DNA from: Loxodes magnus
Lineage: Eukaryota; Ciliophora; Karyorelictea; Loxodida; Loxodidae
Direction: 5' to 3'
Length of the DNA stretch: 64,000 nt
Assembly (NCBI GenBank): GCA_946699065.1
Contig: CAMPDV010000056.1
Location: forward strand, 744,001-808,000
Within the stretch, counting starts at the first letter, position 1; each line of letters begins with the position of its first letter. The position numbers and the translations under genes were made by a program. The notes beneath the pieces were generated by a model. The model ran no database searches. It was given only the letters and a program-made list of their open reading frames with translations, and was not told the DNA's origin. This document shows positions 48,839 to 61,112 of this stretch, piece after piece.

Positions 48839-50861
48839 TAATAGTAGCATTATATACTAAATTAGTATCTCACACTCTGTTTAATTTAATTCTATTTCAT
48901 ACCTTTTAATTCATTGCTTTATTTAGTTCCTTACTTTAACCCTACAAACTTAGTTTTACTATCTTATCTACTTTTGATAAAACTTAGTTACTTCCTACTA
49001 GCTAACACTCACCTTTATCTCCTTGCTATTTCTTAGTCATATAGCATAGCATTTATTATAGAAAAAGGAAAATATTTTGGAATTATAGTAATTATAACCA
49101 TTAGAGAGGATAATTAATTACCTTAATGTTTATAATGAGTAGATAAGCAGGAAAAGCATTTTAACTATATAAACTAGAGAGTTAATGCAGCTAAGTTTAA
49201 GTTACTATGGTAATATGTTTTTACCATTCTTCTAAAATTTTATACCTTGAAGCTTTTAAATTCCTAGGAAGATAGAAAAGCTTATAATAAACTTTAAGTA
49301 CTTTAATGAGGAATATAGTGACTATTTTAATATAGATATCTAATTAGATGAGTAGATTTTACGTTAATGCTTTCGAAAAAGGTAAAAAAAGAGTGATTTA
49401 TAAATAATTGATGCTAACATATTTTATGATTTTAGTATGATTGTAAGTTTCTCTCTAGCTGTCTATATTTATAAGCATCTAAGTTGGTAATGGTAATTCT
49501 ATTACCTGCTTTTATTGGTGAGTCTCTTAATAGTAAGCGACACTTTATCTCCTTTTGAGATTCTTCCATCATACCTTGCTAATTAAAATTAGTTACTAGT
49601 ATGTAACTAGCCTCTATACTTATGGATTTAGTTTTCCTTGCTTTATATATAGCATTTATTCAATAGGCTTTATAAACTAAAATCTAACTAATGCATTGTA
49701 TGGCTAACTATCAGTGCATATTAGTACATTTTATTATCCTAGAAGATAAGCTAAAGAGAAATGAAGCTATGAACATTAGAAGATTGCTATTCAATTCAGT
49801 CTTATTAATAAAGGCTTTTCTATAGTCATCTTTAAGATCTTGATTAAATCTATACCAAGCAGAAGCTTTCTAGTTATAAAGGGAACAAGAGTATATAAAC
49901 AAAAAGCTAATTTTACCATTTAAAGTTAGAATATAAACTAGAAATAGCAGGAATTTAGCTAAGAGATAATATACTGAATGATAGTTCCGAGGATACAACT
50001 AATAGCTGGATTTTATAGTATTAATTGCTTATGAATACTATTAACTAATTATAACAAACTCATTTGTGAAATCTTAGAAGCTTTTTATAGACTATTTACT
50101 GACCATTATTGCTAAAGGACTAATTTAATAAGGAGAATGTTCTAGAGAAGAGAGAGGAAGTTTATTACTAGAAGACTAAGTTTGAGTAAATTTAGGTATT
50201 TAAAGGTATTATCAAACAGCTAGTACTTCGTGTATAGGAAACTATACAATTATTCATCTAAGCTCCTATGAATAGCAAGTATATAGTGAATAATTTCTAA
50301 ACTATGATAGTAATAAACAAGTAATTACTAATCTGAGTTGTCTATATAAAACTATATAAAGCATGATTAATATTATCTATACGTTTCTCTAGGTAGAAAT
50401 ACATTATCAGTAGTTTAAAGAAAAATAATCATAAATAAAATGAAAACTAATAAGTGTAAAGTGGTAAGTCTATAAATAATACTCTCATATGAATGTATTA
50501 TTCCTAATAGATAGGATATTAGCATCTTTATATTGATATCTTAATCTTTTAAATTATGCTGAAATAAGTCTATAACACTCTATTGGTATTCTTCATTTAG
50601 GAAGCGATAAAATGCTTAGCATTATATTCCTTTAGCTATATATTTAAAGGTTCCTAGTTTAATATGCTATACAAACACATTAACCCCAGTTAGGTATAAA
50701 TTATCATCATTATACAAACTAGAGTCAGAGCAAACGACAGAAGACTGTCTTGAATCTTTATTTTCTAGTAGTGGTAATGAAAGTAGTTTCCATATAATCG
50801 TTAATAAAGAGAGCTTTATAGTGAAATGAATTAATGATTAGTTATTTAAACCTAAAATAAA
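48839..50861. other. 2-kb AT-rich spacer
   Basis: Region where transcription changes from minus to plus, so both neighbours' promoters should lie here. No gene recognised. Confidence 0.45.
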
Positions 50862-52361
50862 ATGGACAATAAATACGAATAACTTCTGATCCTATAAAGA
50901 AGAAAAGCAAGACTGAAGTAAAATTTACTCTAATAATTTGGAAACTTCAATGAGTAAATTATAGACAATGCATTAAGACAAGCTGAGAACCATCTTTCTC
51001 AAGGATAAACATACTAAGAAGCTTACCAAATGCTTTATAATTAAATTTAATAATCTATTATTAAATAAAGAGGAACTGGCTCCTTAAGAGAAATTCCTGT
51101 CCAACCAAAAGTTTAAGTTTAGAATGAATGAGCCGCTGTATATAGGCTTTAGGATGAAGCGATTAAAAATTAGGATGAGATTTAAAGGAAGCAAATCGCT
51201 GAGAAGCAATAATAGTATAGCAAAGAACTATAGTTGCTAGATTTTTCTAGTTGAAAGAATGAAGAGAAAAGAAGATAATTTGAAAGAGACAAAGACATGA
51301 TACAACAGTAAGCAGAAATACTCCAGAAATAAGATTAAAAAGCCTTCGAATTAAATAACTAGAAAAAATCTATTTGAAAACAGTTAGAAAATGACAGTAT
51401 AGTTCAGAAGGAGTTTAGAGAAAACCAGAAAAGACTAGAAAGATAATAGGAAAAACAAGAATTCCTAAAGTTATGCGAAAATTCTTAGAGAACTGAGTAG
51501 CAACGAATATAAAATAGAAGGCAGTTTTTAGAAGATTCTAAGTTAAGTATGAATGATCTCAACTATCAATTAATATAGCAAAAACGAAAGCAAATAGAAA
51601 AGGAACGTGAAGATGCATTAATGTTTTAAAGCACTTGGAGTCATAATGATGCAAGAGAAAATAAGAGAAAGCAGATAATGCATGAATATAATAACCAGAT
51701 AAAATCAGTTTTCGATACCTAAAATATAAATGACAGATATTCAAGGAGGTAAAGAACTGAACAAGGAGAGGAAGATACTTTATTTTAGTAGGAGTTCGAA
51801 AAAGCTCTATAAGTTAGTAAACAATTAGAAAAAGAGAGGATTAAATCCTATTAGAATACCATTACCTAAAGCTTAGACTAGCAACTTTAGAATATAAATT
51901 AGAAAAAGCTTAAGGAAATTTAAGAAGACAAGCTTTACTCTGAAAACGTGTAGAAGAAACTATAGGAATATAATGATCTCGAATAATAGGCAAGAGAGTT
52001 AAGGAAATCCTAGCAATAGATATATCAATAAGAATTGGCTAGATAAATGAAAGAGTAGTAATAAAATAAATTTAAGGATTATTAAATGAGTCCTTTAGAA
52101 TATCAATTCAATAAAAGAGATGTGGAAAACTATAAAAATGGAATTCAACAAACACAAGCAAAAATCCCTGGATTATAAGCAGGAGTTTTAGATTACAAGG
52201 GGAACAAAATGCAACCACTTGATTTAAGCAAACTACAGTAGCTATAGTAGTAATAACCAACTTCTTAGAATGGAAGACTATAAAGTGGAAGACTCATGAC
52301 TAAATACGAGCTAGTTCAAAGTGCGAGAAATGCCATTGTGAGTCCTACACCTACTTTATGA
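50862..52361 (+). CDS. Long coiled-coil protein, cytoskeletal/axonemal-like (499 aa)
   Basis: A single frame from ATG 50862 (MDNKYEQLLILQRRKARLK) to TGA 52359-52361 without introns. Nearly the whole length is charged, Gln/Glu/Lys-rich helix with heptad character (QEKQEFLKLCENSQRTEQQ, LEKERIKSYQNTITQSLDQQ, EQQARELRKSQQQIYQQ), resembling trichohyalin/plectin-type ciliary coiled-coil proteins. A non-helical tail follows (MSPLEYQFNKRDVENYKNG, GRLMTKYELVQSARN). TGA is Trp in QNEWAAVYR and STW is TGG. The assignment to cilia is only by general resemblance. Confidence 0.72.
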
Positions 52362-53462
52362 TTTTAACTTTAAATATTTATTTGAAGTTCAAAAAAGTCT
52401 TACTGACTTCAATCAATATCATATACATACTAATCTAAAAGCATAAAATCAGATTTATATACCAAGTAAGGTATTTAATTGAGCTAATTATAATGAATAG
52501 TCATATAGATATGTAAGCATATGAGTCAAGTTGAGCTGCATCTTATAAGTTTATTCTATCTTATAATAATTGAAACTCATTTACTTATAAAATCCTAATC
52601 TAATTATATAGAAATCAACCTTATCGATTTTATCATTTCAAAGCCCTAAATATAAAATGTCATTAACTGAAATTAAAGAAATAGTATCATATATCTAGAT
52701 GCTTACACCTATAGAACAATTATAAATTTCTAAACATTCTTTTATTAAAAAAAAGTAGAAAATAAAATAAAGAGAGTAAAAAGTAATTTACTTACATGAT
52801 TAATAGAAAAGGGAGAATTTAAATAATTTATAAAGATAATTACATTTGAAAGATAGTAGAGATTAACATTTTACAAGCTATAGCTATATTGCTACCTTTA
52901 AGTTCTACCTGAAGTTTCCTCTTTTACATTTGATTTAATAAATATCTACTAAAATAGAAATGAAACTGCAAGATTTACATTAATAAATTAGAATTCGTGC
53001 TAAGACGATGATTTTTTTTCCATCATGCTTCACATTTACTATACGATGATTCAAGTAACGCCTTCTAGTTTTTAACTTCGATTTAGTCTTCTGATTGCGT
53101 TAAGTTTACATTTTTCAGCATATTTTTATAATATATACTTCAGTTACTTATGAGATATTAACTTAGTTTCATAAGACTAGCCATAATTAACTATATTTCC
53201 ATCAATCCTTTAAATAGAAAACCTCAATATTTAGCTTATATATTTGCTTATCTTTGTTTATAGCAAAATAATATTGCCTAATTTTCTGCTTATTATTAGG
53301 TGCTTTCATCATGAAATAAATTTGATTTATTTAACTTATTACTTCTTTAGCTTGGCAACAGATAGAAATTCTTTAACTATCTTTACCGTTATGTATTTAC
53401 CCTCTAATTTACTTCCTTAACCAGAAGATCCTTTTACCATTTATAATCTCTAGTATATTAGG
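52362..53462. other. Spacer with a possible small minus-strand gene
   Basis: A minus-strand frame from ATG 53440 gives MVKGSSGQGSKLEGKYITVK IVKEFL, and later pieces read KQKIRQYYFAINKDKQIY and NYGQSYETKLISHKQ in other frames down to about 52985. This could be a short, intron-split gene divergent from the FAD protein gene, but I cannot join the exons or recognise a family. Confidence 0.25.
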
Positions 53463-55519
53463 ATGGCTGAAGATAGCCTAGTAAAGATAATTTATTGTAT
53501 TTAGTTTTGTATTTTAATGATATTTACAACTTATATTTACAGACATTAATGGAAGAGGAAAATTATGAAATAGAAGAGCTTACCTACAACTCAGACCCTT
53601 GCAGGGTTTACAAAACACATTATATATTTGTAGGTGCTGGCGTGTCTACGCTATGTAACCTAATATCCTTTATTAGAAAGAAAAAGCTTAACTAAATAAT
53701 ATCATAAGGGTTAATTATTCTAGAAAAGGAATAGAATCCTAATAACATTTGGTCTCAGAACCTTAAAAAACTAGGTGTTCCTTCAAATAATTCAGCTGCT
53801 TCCTTCTTAAGTTTAATCCTAGAAGATCCTACAGGTCCAATTCCCTCGGTTCTTAACGATTAGAATGTTCTCAAACCTTTCCGTAAGCTAATCGAAAGTA
53901 GAGTGGTGAAGCTATTGGTGAAATAAGGAGGAGACTAAATTTCGATATTATATGCAGGGTAGTTCTTACGATTAATAGGATACTATTTATATGAGTATAT
54001 AGAGAAAATTCTGTAGAAGAAGAAAAGACTATTAGAGATACACGAAGACACTTAAATATTCTTCCTAGGTAGATATGTAGATTATATTTCCCTAACTTGT
54101 ACTAATGATACTTTTGTTATCGTTCGCAATAACATTAAGAGTACTTCAGAAACCTTTATCTGCTAGAAAGTTGTACTTGCTACTGGTGGTAAACAGGGAG
54201 TTCCTCGCTTTTTGACGGAAATAGTTAAGAAATATAGCTAGAAATTTTTATTATCTGAATAAGTTCTTTCAAAAGATGGCTTTAATTTTGCTATGCAAAG
54301 ACTTAACGAGTGTCCTAATCCTAGAGTTGTTATCATTGGAAGTGGAAAATCTGCTATAATGAGTGCTTTAATTCTTTTAATTGGACCATCAGCAAAAGGA
54401 AAGGCTCATCTTTTAAAAACATTTTGCAAGTTTTGCCCCAGTGATTAAGAATGTTCATGCTTAAATTGGAAAGACGTTTGAGAATACAATGGGGAATTTC
54501 CTAAATTTTAAGAGAATGCAATTACAATACTGACTAGGTCAAAATTGAGACTGTATTATGAATCAGTAGAAAGTGCTCAGTTTGATAATTATAATTTTAG
54601 TGAATAAAGCATATCAGAAAATGGAAAAGTCAATGAATATTCTGGTCTTAGAGGAGTTTACAAGCAACTATATCTAGATTCGTTCAGTGGAGAGGAACCA
54701 AGGCTTGTGATCAAATAATCTTTTTCAAATGTGTTGATGAAAAGAGAAATGAAAAAGGCAGATTTAGTGATAATAGCTTGTGGATTTAGAGCAATCTAAA
54801 TACCTATAAAGAATAGTAACAATAATATACTCAACGTAAAGAAGGATTTAGCTCATAGAATAGAAATTGATCAAAATCTAAGAGTGATGCTTAAGGAAAA
54901 AGGTGCTTTAGCTTTGAATAATATATTTGGTGTTGGTATTGGATATGGAATTTCATCCTTAGATAACGAAATAGGAGGTGAAGCAAATTACTCAGTTAAA
55001 GCTGATACTGTGCTCATTTATCAAACAGTAGTAGGAACCAGGCTGTATAATTCTCTTACCTTCAAATAATCCAATTTCAGCAAGAATTTTCCAACACTTG
55101 GCAGAATGGTCATTCAAGATAGCCATACTAACAAAGTTGAAAACTAAAGCATACTTTAAATATTAACAGGTAGCTAAACTTACGTTCAGGCTGATTAGAT
55201 TTATAGAAAAGAATTAATCAAAACCTTTAGAAACTTAAAAAACCAACCAATCTTATCACTCCCTCCCTTAAAAACATATACAAAGAACAAGAATTTAGAA
55301 GAAAGAATAGTGGAAAGGTAGCAGAAAAAGCTGGTGAATGAATCTAAAAAGAGAATGAAAAGATTGGCTCTTAAATTATAAAAATACATGATAACAAAGA
55401 ATTAGAGCCAGTCTTATGAAAGTCCATGGTTTTTCACTTCCTTGGATAGCAAGAATTTCATACCATCCTTAGTAAGTGCAAGAGAAGAATTCACTCAAAA
55501 TATAAATTTATTTAAATGA
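53463..55519 (+). CDS. FAD/NAD(P)-binding oxidoreductase-like protein
   Basis: Flavin- or nicotinamide-dinucleotide-binding protein with two Rossmann glycine motifs: THYIFVGAGVSTLCNLISF near the start (usual GxGxSG..) and RVVIIGSGKSAIMSALILL in the middle (about residues 280-300). Further segments are VVLATGG, IIACGFR (ATG/G box) and IFGVGIGYG near 490. The C-terminal ~150 residues are basic and helical. Suggested start ATG 53463 (MAEDSL), then a 62-nt intron (53481-53542, GTAAAG...TTACAG) joining to TLMEEENYEIEELTY; ATG 53549 is the alternative start. TGA is Trp in KDVWEYNGEF. The stop is TGA 55517-55519. About 663 aa. The substrate is unknown; it resembles protist FAD-NAD(P)-binding proteins rather than a named enzyme. 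Confidence 0.82.
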
Positions 55520-56396
55520 AATGTATTTATTAACTTCCTGTGCAATTTAGTATCTCAATTTATTAAACTCTATATATTAGTAAAGCACCTAAAAGCTAAG
55601 CATAGTAGTTAAAATTGCTTACTGATCAAACATTTCAAAAGAAGAAGTCAGAAGTTAAATACATTAGATAGAAAAGATGAAGGGTATCATTAAGCGATAA
55701 TACAATATTAAGTTAATATCTAAGTAAAGATAAATGATCATGTTATAACTTTATACCCTTATAGTATTGCTCAGTTTTATCTTAAATAATAACTATTTAA
55801 AAGCATACGGTAATACTAGATGCAATTAGGTTCCTTAAGAATATTGCTTTAGTCTAAAAAGACTAATTGATAGGATAAGCTCTATATATAAATAATAGCA
55901 ACTAAAGGAAATAAAATAACTTAATGAGCTGCAAGCTAAAAATATAATATGGCAAATATTAGTAACTATAGAAAATACAAAAACAAAACAAATCTACAAA
56001 TTAGGGACATTATATCATTACTAAGCTATTTAAACCTTATAATAACTTTAACTTTTTGTAAGATGAAAATTTATGATATAAACTAGAAGCTATAATAAAG
56101 AGCATAAATAATACCAAACTAACCTAGAATAAAACTAGTAAGTAATAAAACTAAGTAATCTTTATACTTTCAATGCAGATTAAATAAGAGATCATAAGAT
56201 AGTATTTTGGATCTTAACAACTTTATCAACTTACATTTATGACGAGAAAATAAAGAGAAAATAATGGAATTGAAAATAAGTGGTTCAGTAAATAAGTAAA
56301 TAGACTTCTAATAGATTCTAATTAAAATTGATAAGCATAACTATATAGCTTGCCATCTTGGAATAAATACCTAAGTTTTTAAAAATATAATATTAA
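55520..56396. other. AT-rich spacer
   Basis: Nothing recognised; promoter of the TrpRS gene expected at the right end. Confidence 0.4.
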
Positions 56397-57644
56397 ATGT
56401 CAAACTAAGAAGAGAGCTAATAGCAAAGCTCCTAGTAAGTGCAAAAATAACAAGAGGAAGAAAAAGTAGAAGCTAACACATAGTAAGTAACTTCGTTTGG
56501 TGTTCAAGCAGGAGCTGAAGGAGTTAACTACGATAAATTAATAGAGTAATTCGGATGTGAGAAAATTCTGCCTTAGCATGTTTAAAAGTTTTAGGAAGTT
56601 ACAGGATAAGCACCTCATATATTCTTAAGAAGAGGTATTTACTTCGCACATAGAGACTTGGATATGATACTTGAGAATAAAAGATAAGGAAAACCATTTT
56701 ATTTATACACTGGACGAGGACCATCATCCGAAGCTCTACATCTCGGACATACAATTCCGTTCATTTTCTGCAAGTGGCTTTAAGACGTTTTCGACGTACC
56801 TCTGGTAATTCAAATAACTGATGATGAGAAATATCTATACAGTGATAAATTGGAGCTAAAGTTGGATAATTTCATTAACTATGGAGTAGAAAATATCAAA
56901 GACATAATCGCTTTTGGATTTAATCCAGAGAAGACCTTGATATTTTAAGATACGGAGTATATATAGTATCTATACAAAAACACGCTATTAATCGAAAAGC
57001 ATGTTACACATAACTAAATTAGAGGGCTTTTTGGCTTTGGAGGAAGTGACAATATTGGTAAAATATCTTTCCCTGCTATATAAGCAGCTCCATGCTTCCC
57101 TACAAGTTTCCCTCACTTTTTCGGAGATAAAAGAGATATCCCAGTTTTAATTCCAGATGCTATAGATTAAGATCCATACTTCAGAATGACAAGAGACATA
57201 GCTTAAAAGATAGGATATCTAAAGCCTTCTGTAATTCATGCTCAATTTTTCCCTGCTCTATAAGGTAAAAATACAAAAATGTCAGCTAGCAAAAATGATA
57301 CTGCTATATTCTTAACTGATACTCAGAAGCAAATTAAAACTAAAATTAATAAATATGCCTTTTCTGGAGGTGGAGCTACTAAAGAAGAATAAAAAGAGAA
57401 AGGAGCAAATCTCGGCGTCGATGTTCCATTCTAGTATTTACAATTTTTCCTAGAAGATGACGCAAAATTAGAAGAGATTAGAGTGAAATATTCTTCAGGT
57501 GAAATGATGACAGGTGAAGTGAAGAAAATTCTAATTGATCTACTTCAAAAATTCGTAGGAGAGCATCAGGCTAGAAGAGCAAAAGTAACACCCGAAGTAA
57601 TAAAGGAGTTTACAGATCCAACCAGGAAGAAGAGATTCTTTTGA
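56397..57644 (+). CDS. Tryptophanyl-tRNA synthetase, cytosolic eukaryotic type (415 aa)
   Basis: Charges tRNA-Trp. Class Ic aaRS with a Gln/Glu-rich N-terminal extension (MSNQEESQQQSSQQVQKQ), [18 protein letters not shown] motif as HLGH (residues 115-118, in [16 protein letters not shown]), [52 protein letters not shown], and KMSKS as KMSAS (294-298). The C-terminal anticodon-binding part ends RKKRFF. These are the hallmarks of eukaryotic/archaeal TrpRS. No intron; exactly 415 codons before TGA 57642-57644. In this organism Trp must also be placed at UGA codons, so this enzyme presumably also charges a tRNA-Trp able to read UGA; that tRNA is not in the window. Confidence 0.96.
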
Positions 57645-58336
57645 TAAGGGTAAAGAAACATTCAATCAAACATTAAATATATCTCTTAACATACTCTTCT
57701 ATACACCATTTTATAATACTATTAATTAACTCTACTATACTATCCATTTTAGAAACTAGCAACCTACATCATTTTTCTACATTCTACAACATTCTAACCT
57801 TATCAATCTCACTAATCCATATATTCATTCCTCTATCAACCTGATAGCATCACTATTCAGTTTTATACCTCTGATCAAAGATAATTTATACTCTTGACCT
57901 TCTAAGAAAAGCTTAGAAAGTATAAACTAAAACTAATAGAAAAAGGAACTTAGCTAAATTAACTAAAAGCCTACATAAACAATTAGATTAGCAATCGGTA
58001 ATTCTTAAAGCTAGAATAAAAAGAGTAAAGGTAGAAATCAAATAAGCATAGAATTAAACTAATGAAGTTACTTTATTTTCATATATGTAAATATGGCTTC
58101 TACTTTATTTTTATTTGAGATAGGATATTTCTATAGAAATAAGTTACTCCTCTAAAGAGAAGGAATGCATTTAAGTACATTTATACGCTAAAATACCATG
58201 AGCATACCAAGGGTTTCATGAATGGGAAGATTTAATGGGCTAAGTTAGTTTTATATTTACCATTCAAAAGCAACAGTTATACTATGAATTCATTTAACTA
58301 TTACTGTAAATTATAATTTCATTGACTAAATCAAAA
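57645..58336. other. AT-rich spacer
   Basis: No gene recognised. Confidence 0.4.
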
Positions 58337-61112
58337 ATGAGCGAAGATAACTAAAAGTAAAAAGAACGAGTTTCAGAGGATAAAACTACAGCAACTGTTG
58401 CTGCACTTAATGCTTAAGATACTTCAAGGGCCATCGCAGCAGAAAATGAACCTCGATCATCAAGAAGTATCTGGTAAGATTAAGAATCGCCAACTAAGAG
58501 ATAGTTAGGGAGCATTTTAAATTCCAAGCCTTCTATGACTGCTTTTCTTAAAGATTCTGAAAAAGAGAATTCAAACGATCCAAAGTGGAAGAGATTAATT
58601 AAAACTGTCATTGATTACTGATTATGAAGTGTTTGAATGACTCTTCTTACAATATATGCTCTATTTGGAGATGATATTCGAATGGCTGGCACAGACAAAG
58701 AATCAGATGATATATTTTTCTCGCTTTCCTGTGTTTGCTTGTTTTTTTTCGCTTTCGAAATTGGTCTAAATAACTTAGCTAGAAAAGAATACAGATTCAG
58801 CTTCTATTTCTGGCTTGACTTTATAGCAATGATTTCCCTTATTCCTGATATTGGTAATTTTAATAATTGTAGGTTGGTTTTGGGATCCGATTACAGGATA
58901 AAATTCTGGTGGTGGTAAAGGATCTGCCAGTCTGGCAAATGCAGGTAAAGCTAGTAGAGCAGGTACTCGTGCTGGTCGAGTAATTAGAATTATAAGAGTA
59001 GTCAGGCTTATTCGTATAGTAAAGTTATATAAGAATGCTTAAAATAGGCTGTAGCTATAGCAACAAAAATCCACAGTCTAAGAAGTGAAACCAAATAACA
59101 ATCAATTAAATGTTTCACATATACAAGAAGCAACAGGAAGAAGAAACTCTAAATAATCTGAAAATTCAAGGTTCATGTTTGTAAAGACAAATCAGTAGAA
59201 TATATCAATAACTAATCTGATAGAAGAAAACCAAGAGTAAGAAATGGAAAATATTGAAGATTTGCACTAAGATGCTTCCATCAACTTGGACCCAGGTCCG
59301 AGTTAAGAGTTTTCTTTTCCTTAAGAAACCAGAGTTAGCAAAAAGTTGTTTGATCTAACTACACGTAAAGTTATTTTGATAGTCATGATTCTACTATTTT
59401 GCCTTCCAACTTTCGAAACATCTCTATATTTTTAGCCTTCAGCTAGTTATGACTACTCGATAGATCTGCTTTTTAGGTATTATAGGTTTCGAACAAGAGA
59501 TGAGTTTTACTAATAAGCTAATTATACAATAGACTAATTCAAAGATTCAAGATATCCATGTACTTATATATACTTAGAGCATAAAGGGTTTATGTATGAG
59601 TATTAGGATATAGATCCTGATCATATGAGAACAGCTGAAAAACACTATGCAACTAACAATCAAATAGTAGCTGTTTTTGATCTAAGGGCAGATACTAGAT
59701 TATCAGCTGGTCTTAATGTTTGCAGAACTATATTTGTATGTATCGTTCTAGTCTTAGCTGCTTTATTTTTCAATAACGATACAAACACTCTAGTGCTAGT
59801 ACCTATTGAAAGAATGATGGAAAGAGTCAAAAGAATAGCTAAAAATCCTTTAGCAGCAGCCCAAAAATAGGAAGATCCAACAGATATTCTAGCTTTAGAA
59901 GAATAGGCAAGATAAGAGTCAAATTGCTGCAAATGCTGTAACAAAAATAAAAAGAATAAAGAAGAAGAAGCACAGTATGAAACTGCTGTGCTAGAGAACA
60001 CAATTATTAAGATCGGTGTACTTCTTGCTCTAGGGTTTGGAGAAGCTGGAGGTAATGTAATTGCTACTAATATGGAGAAAGGAGACGGTGAAGTAAATCC
60101 GATGATTGATGGGTTGAAAACGGTTGCTATTTTTGGCTTTTGTGATATCAGAAATTTTACTGACGCTACTGAAGTTTTGTAAGAAAAAGTCATGCTTTTT
60201 GTAAATGAAATAGCAGAAGTTACGCATGGAATCGTTAACAAATATGGTGGTGCAGCTAATAAGAATATAGGAGATGCTTTTCTTTTAGTCTGAAGGTTTA
60301 AATAAGACGATTTATTACAGGACTTATCAGATACAAAGCCAAATAGCAAAAATGTGCATGATTTAGCTGATTGTGCTGTAATAAGCTTTATAAAAATTAT
60401 AGCTAACATTAATAAAAACCCCAAGATACTTAAGTATAAGGATAATCCAGGCCTAAATAAGAGAATGCCTAATTATAAAGTTAAAATGGGATTTGGACTG
60501 CATATAGGATGGGGTATTGAAGGAGCTATAGGCTCTGTTTATAAAATTGACGCATCTTATCTTTCACCAAATGTTAATATGGCAAGTAGATTAGAAGCAG
60601 CTACCAAGTAATATGGTGTTCCAATGCTTGTTTCAGGATAAGTAATGAGCAAAACATCGCCATAAATTTAAGAGATATGTAGAGAAATAGATTGTGTCAC
60701 AGTAAAAGGAAGTAAAGTGCCTCTTACTTTGTACACTATTGATTTAGACACTACTACGTTAAGCAAGGTGTCTTAAAAAGATAGGAACTCTAAAGAGCAT
60801 TACAATGATTAAAGATAGAAGCTACAAAAAAAACTCCAATAGAATACTATTAAAACTTACCAAATTCTCCTTAACTCAAGATCTTACAAAAAAATGAGAA
60901 AGTTCGTTACTAAAGAACATGAGCAGGTATGGAAAGAAGGATATTAAGGATACAAAGATGGTAACTGGGTGTAAGCTAAAGAGAAATTTGAAAAAATTAG
61001 ATAAATGAATGCAGAAGATGGTCCAAGTAAGACTTTATTGGAATTTATGGGTGAGTATAAATTCCTTGCTCCAAAAGGATGGCAAGGATTTAGGGAGCTC
61101 ACAGAAAAGTGA
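58337..61112 (+). CDS. Voltage-sensor domain fused to class III nucleotidyl cyclase (918 aa)
   Basis: Makes cAMP or cGMP. Start MSEDNQKQKERVSEDKT. Residues about 88-226 form a complete voltage-sensor domain: S1 (DYWLWSVWMTLLTIYALF), S2 with acidic Glu (CLFFFAFEIGLNNLA), S3 with Asp (FYFWLDFIAMISLIPDI), and S4 (RAGRVIRIIRVVRLIRIVK, Arg every third residue). There is no S5-pore-S6. Two further membrane helices (about 338-358 and 452-472) enclose an extracytosolic segment of about 95 residues, then a HAMP-like helix (PIERMMERVKRIAKNP). The cyclase domain spans about 585-800: GFCDIRNFTDATE (metal Asp597), KYGGAANKNIGDAFLLVW (metal Asp640, Trp646 = TGA), DASYLSPNVNMASRLEAAT (transition-state Asn/Arg). 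The tail is basic and amphipathic. Introns: one, 19 nt (58854-58872). TGA also codes three Trp in S1. The stop is TGA 61110-61112. Confidence 0.92.

Noticed and set aside
59660-60424. 254-codon minus-strand open frame
   Set aside because: Antisense shadow of the cyclase gene, whose plus-strand frame has unmistakable catalytic motifs.
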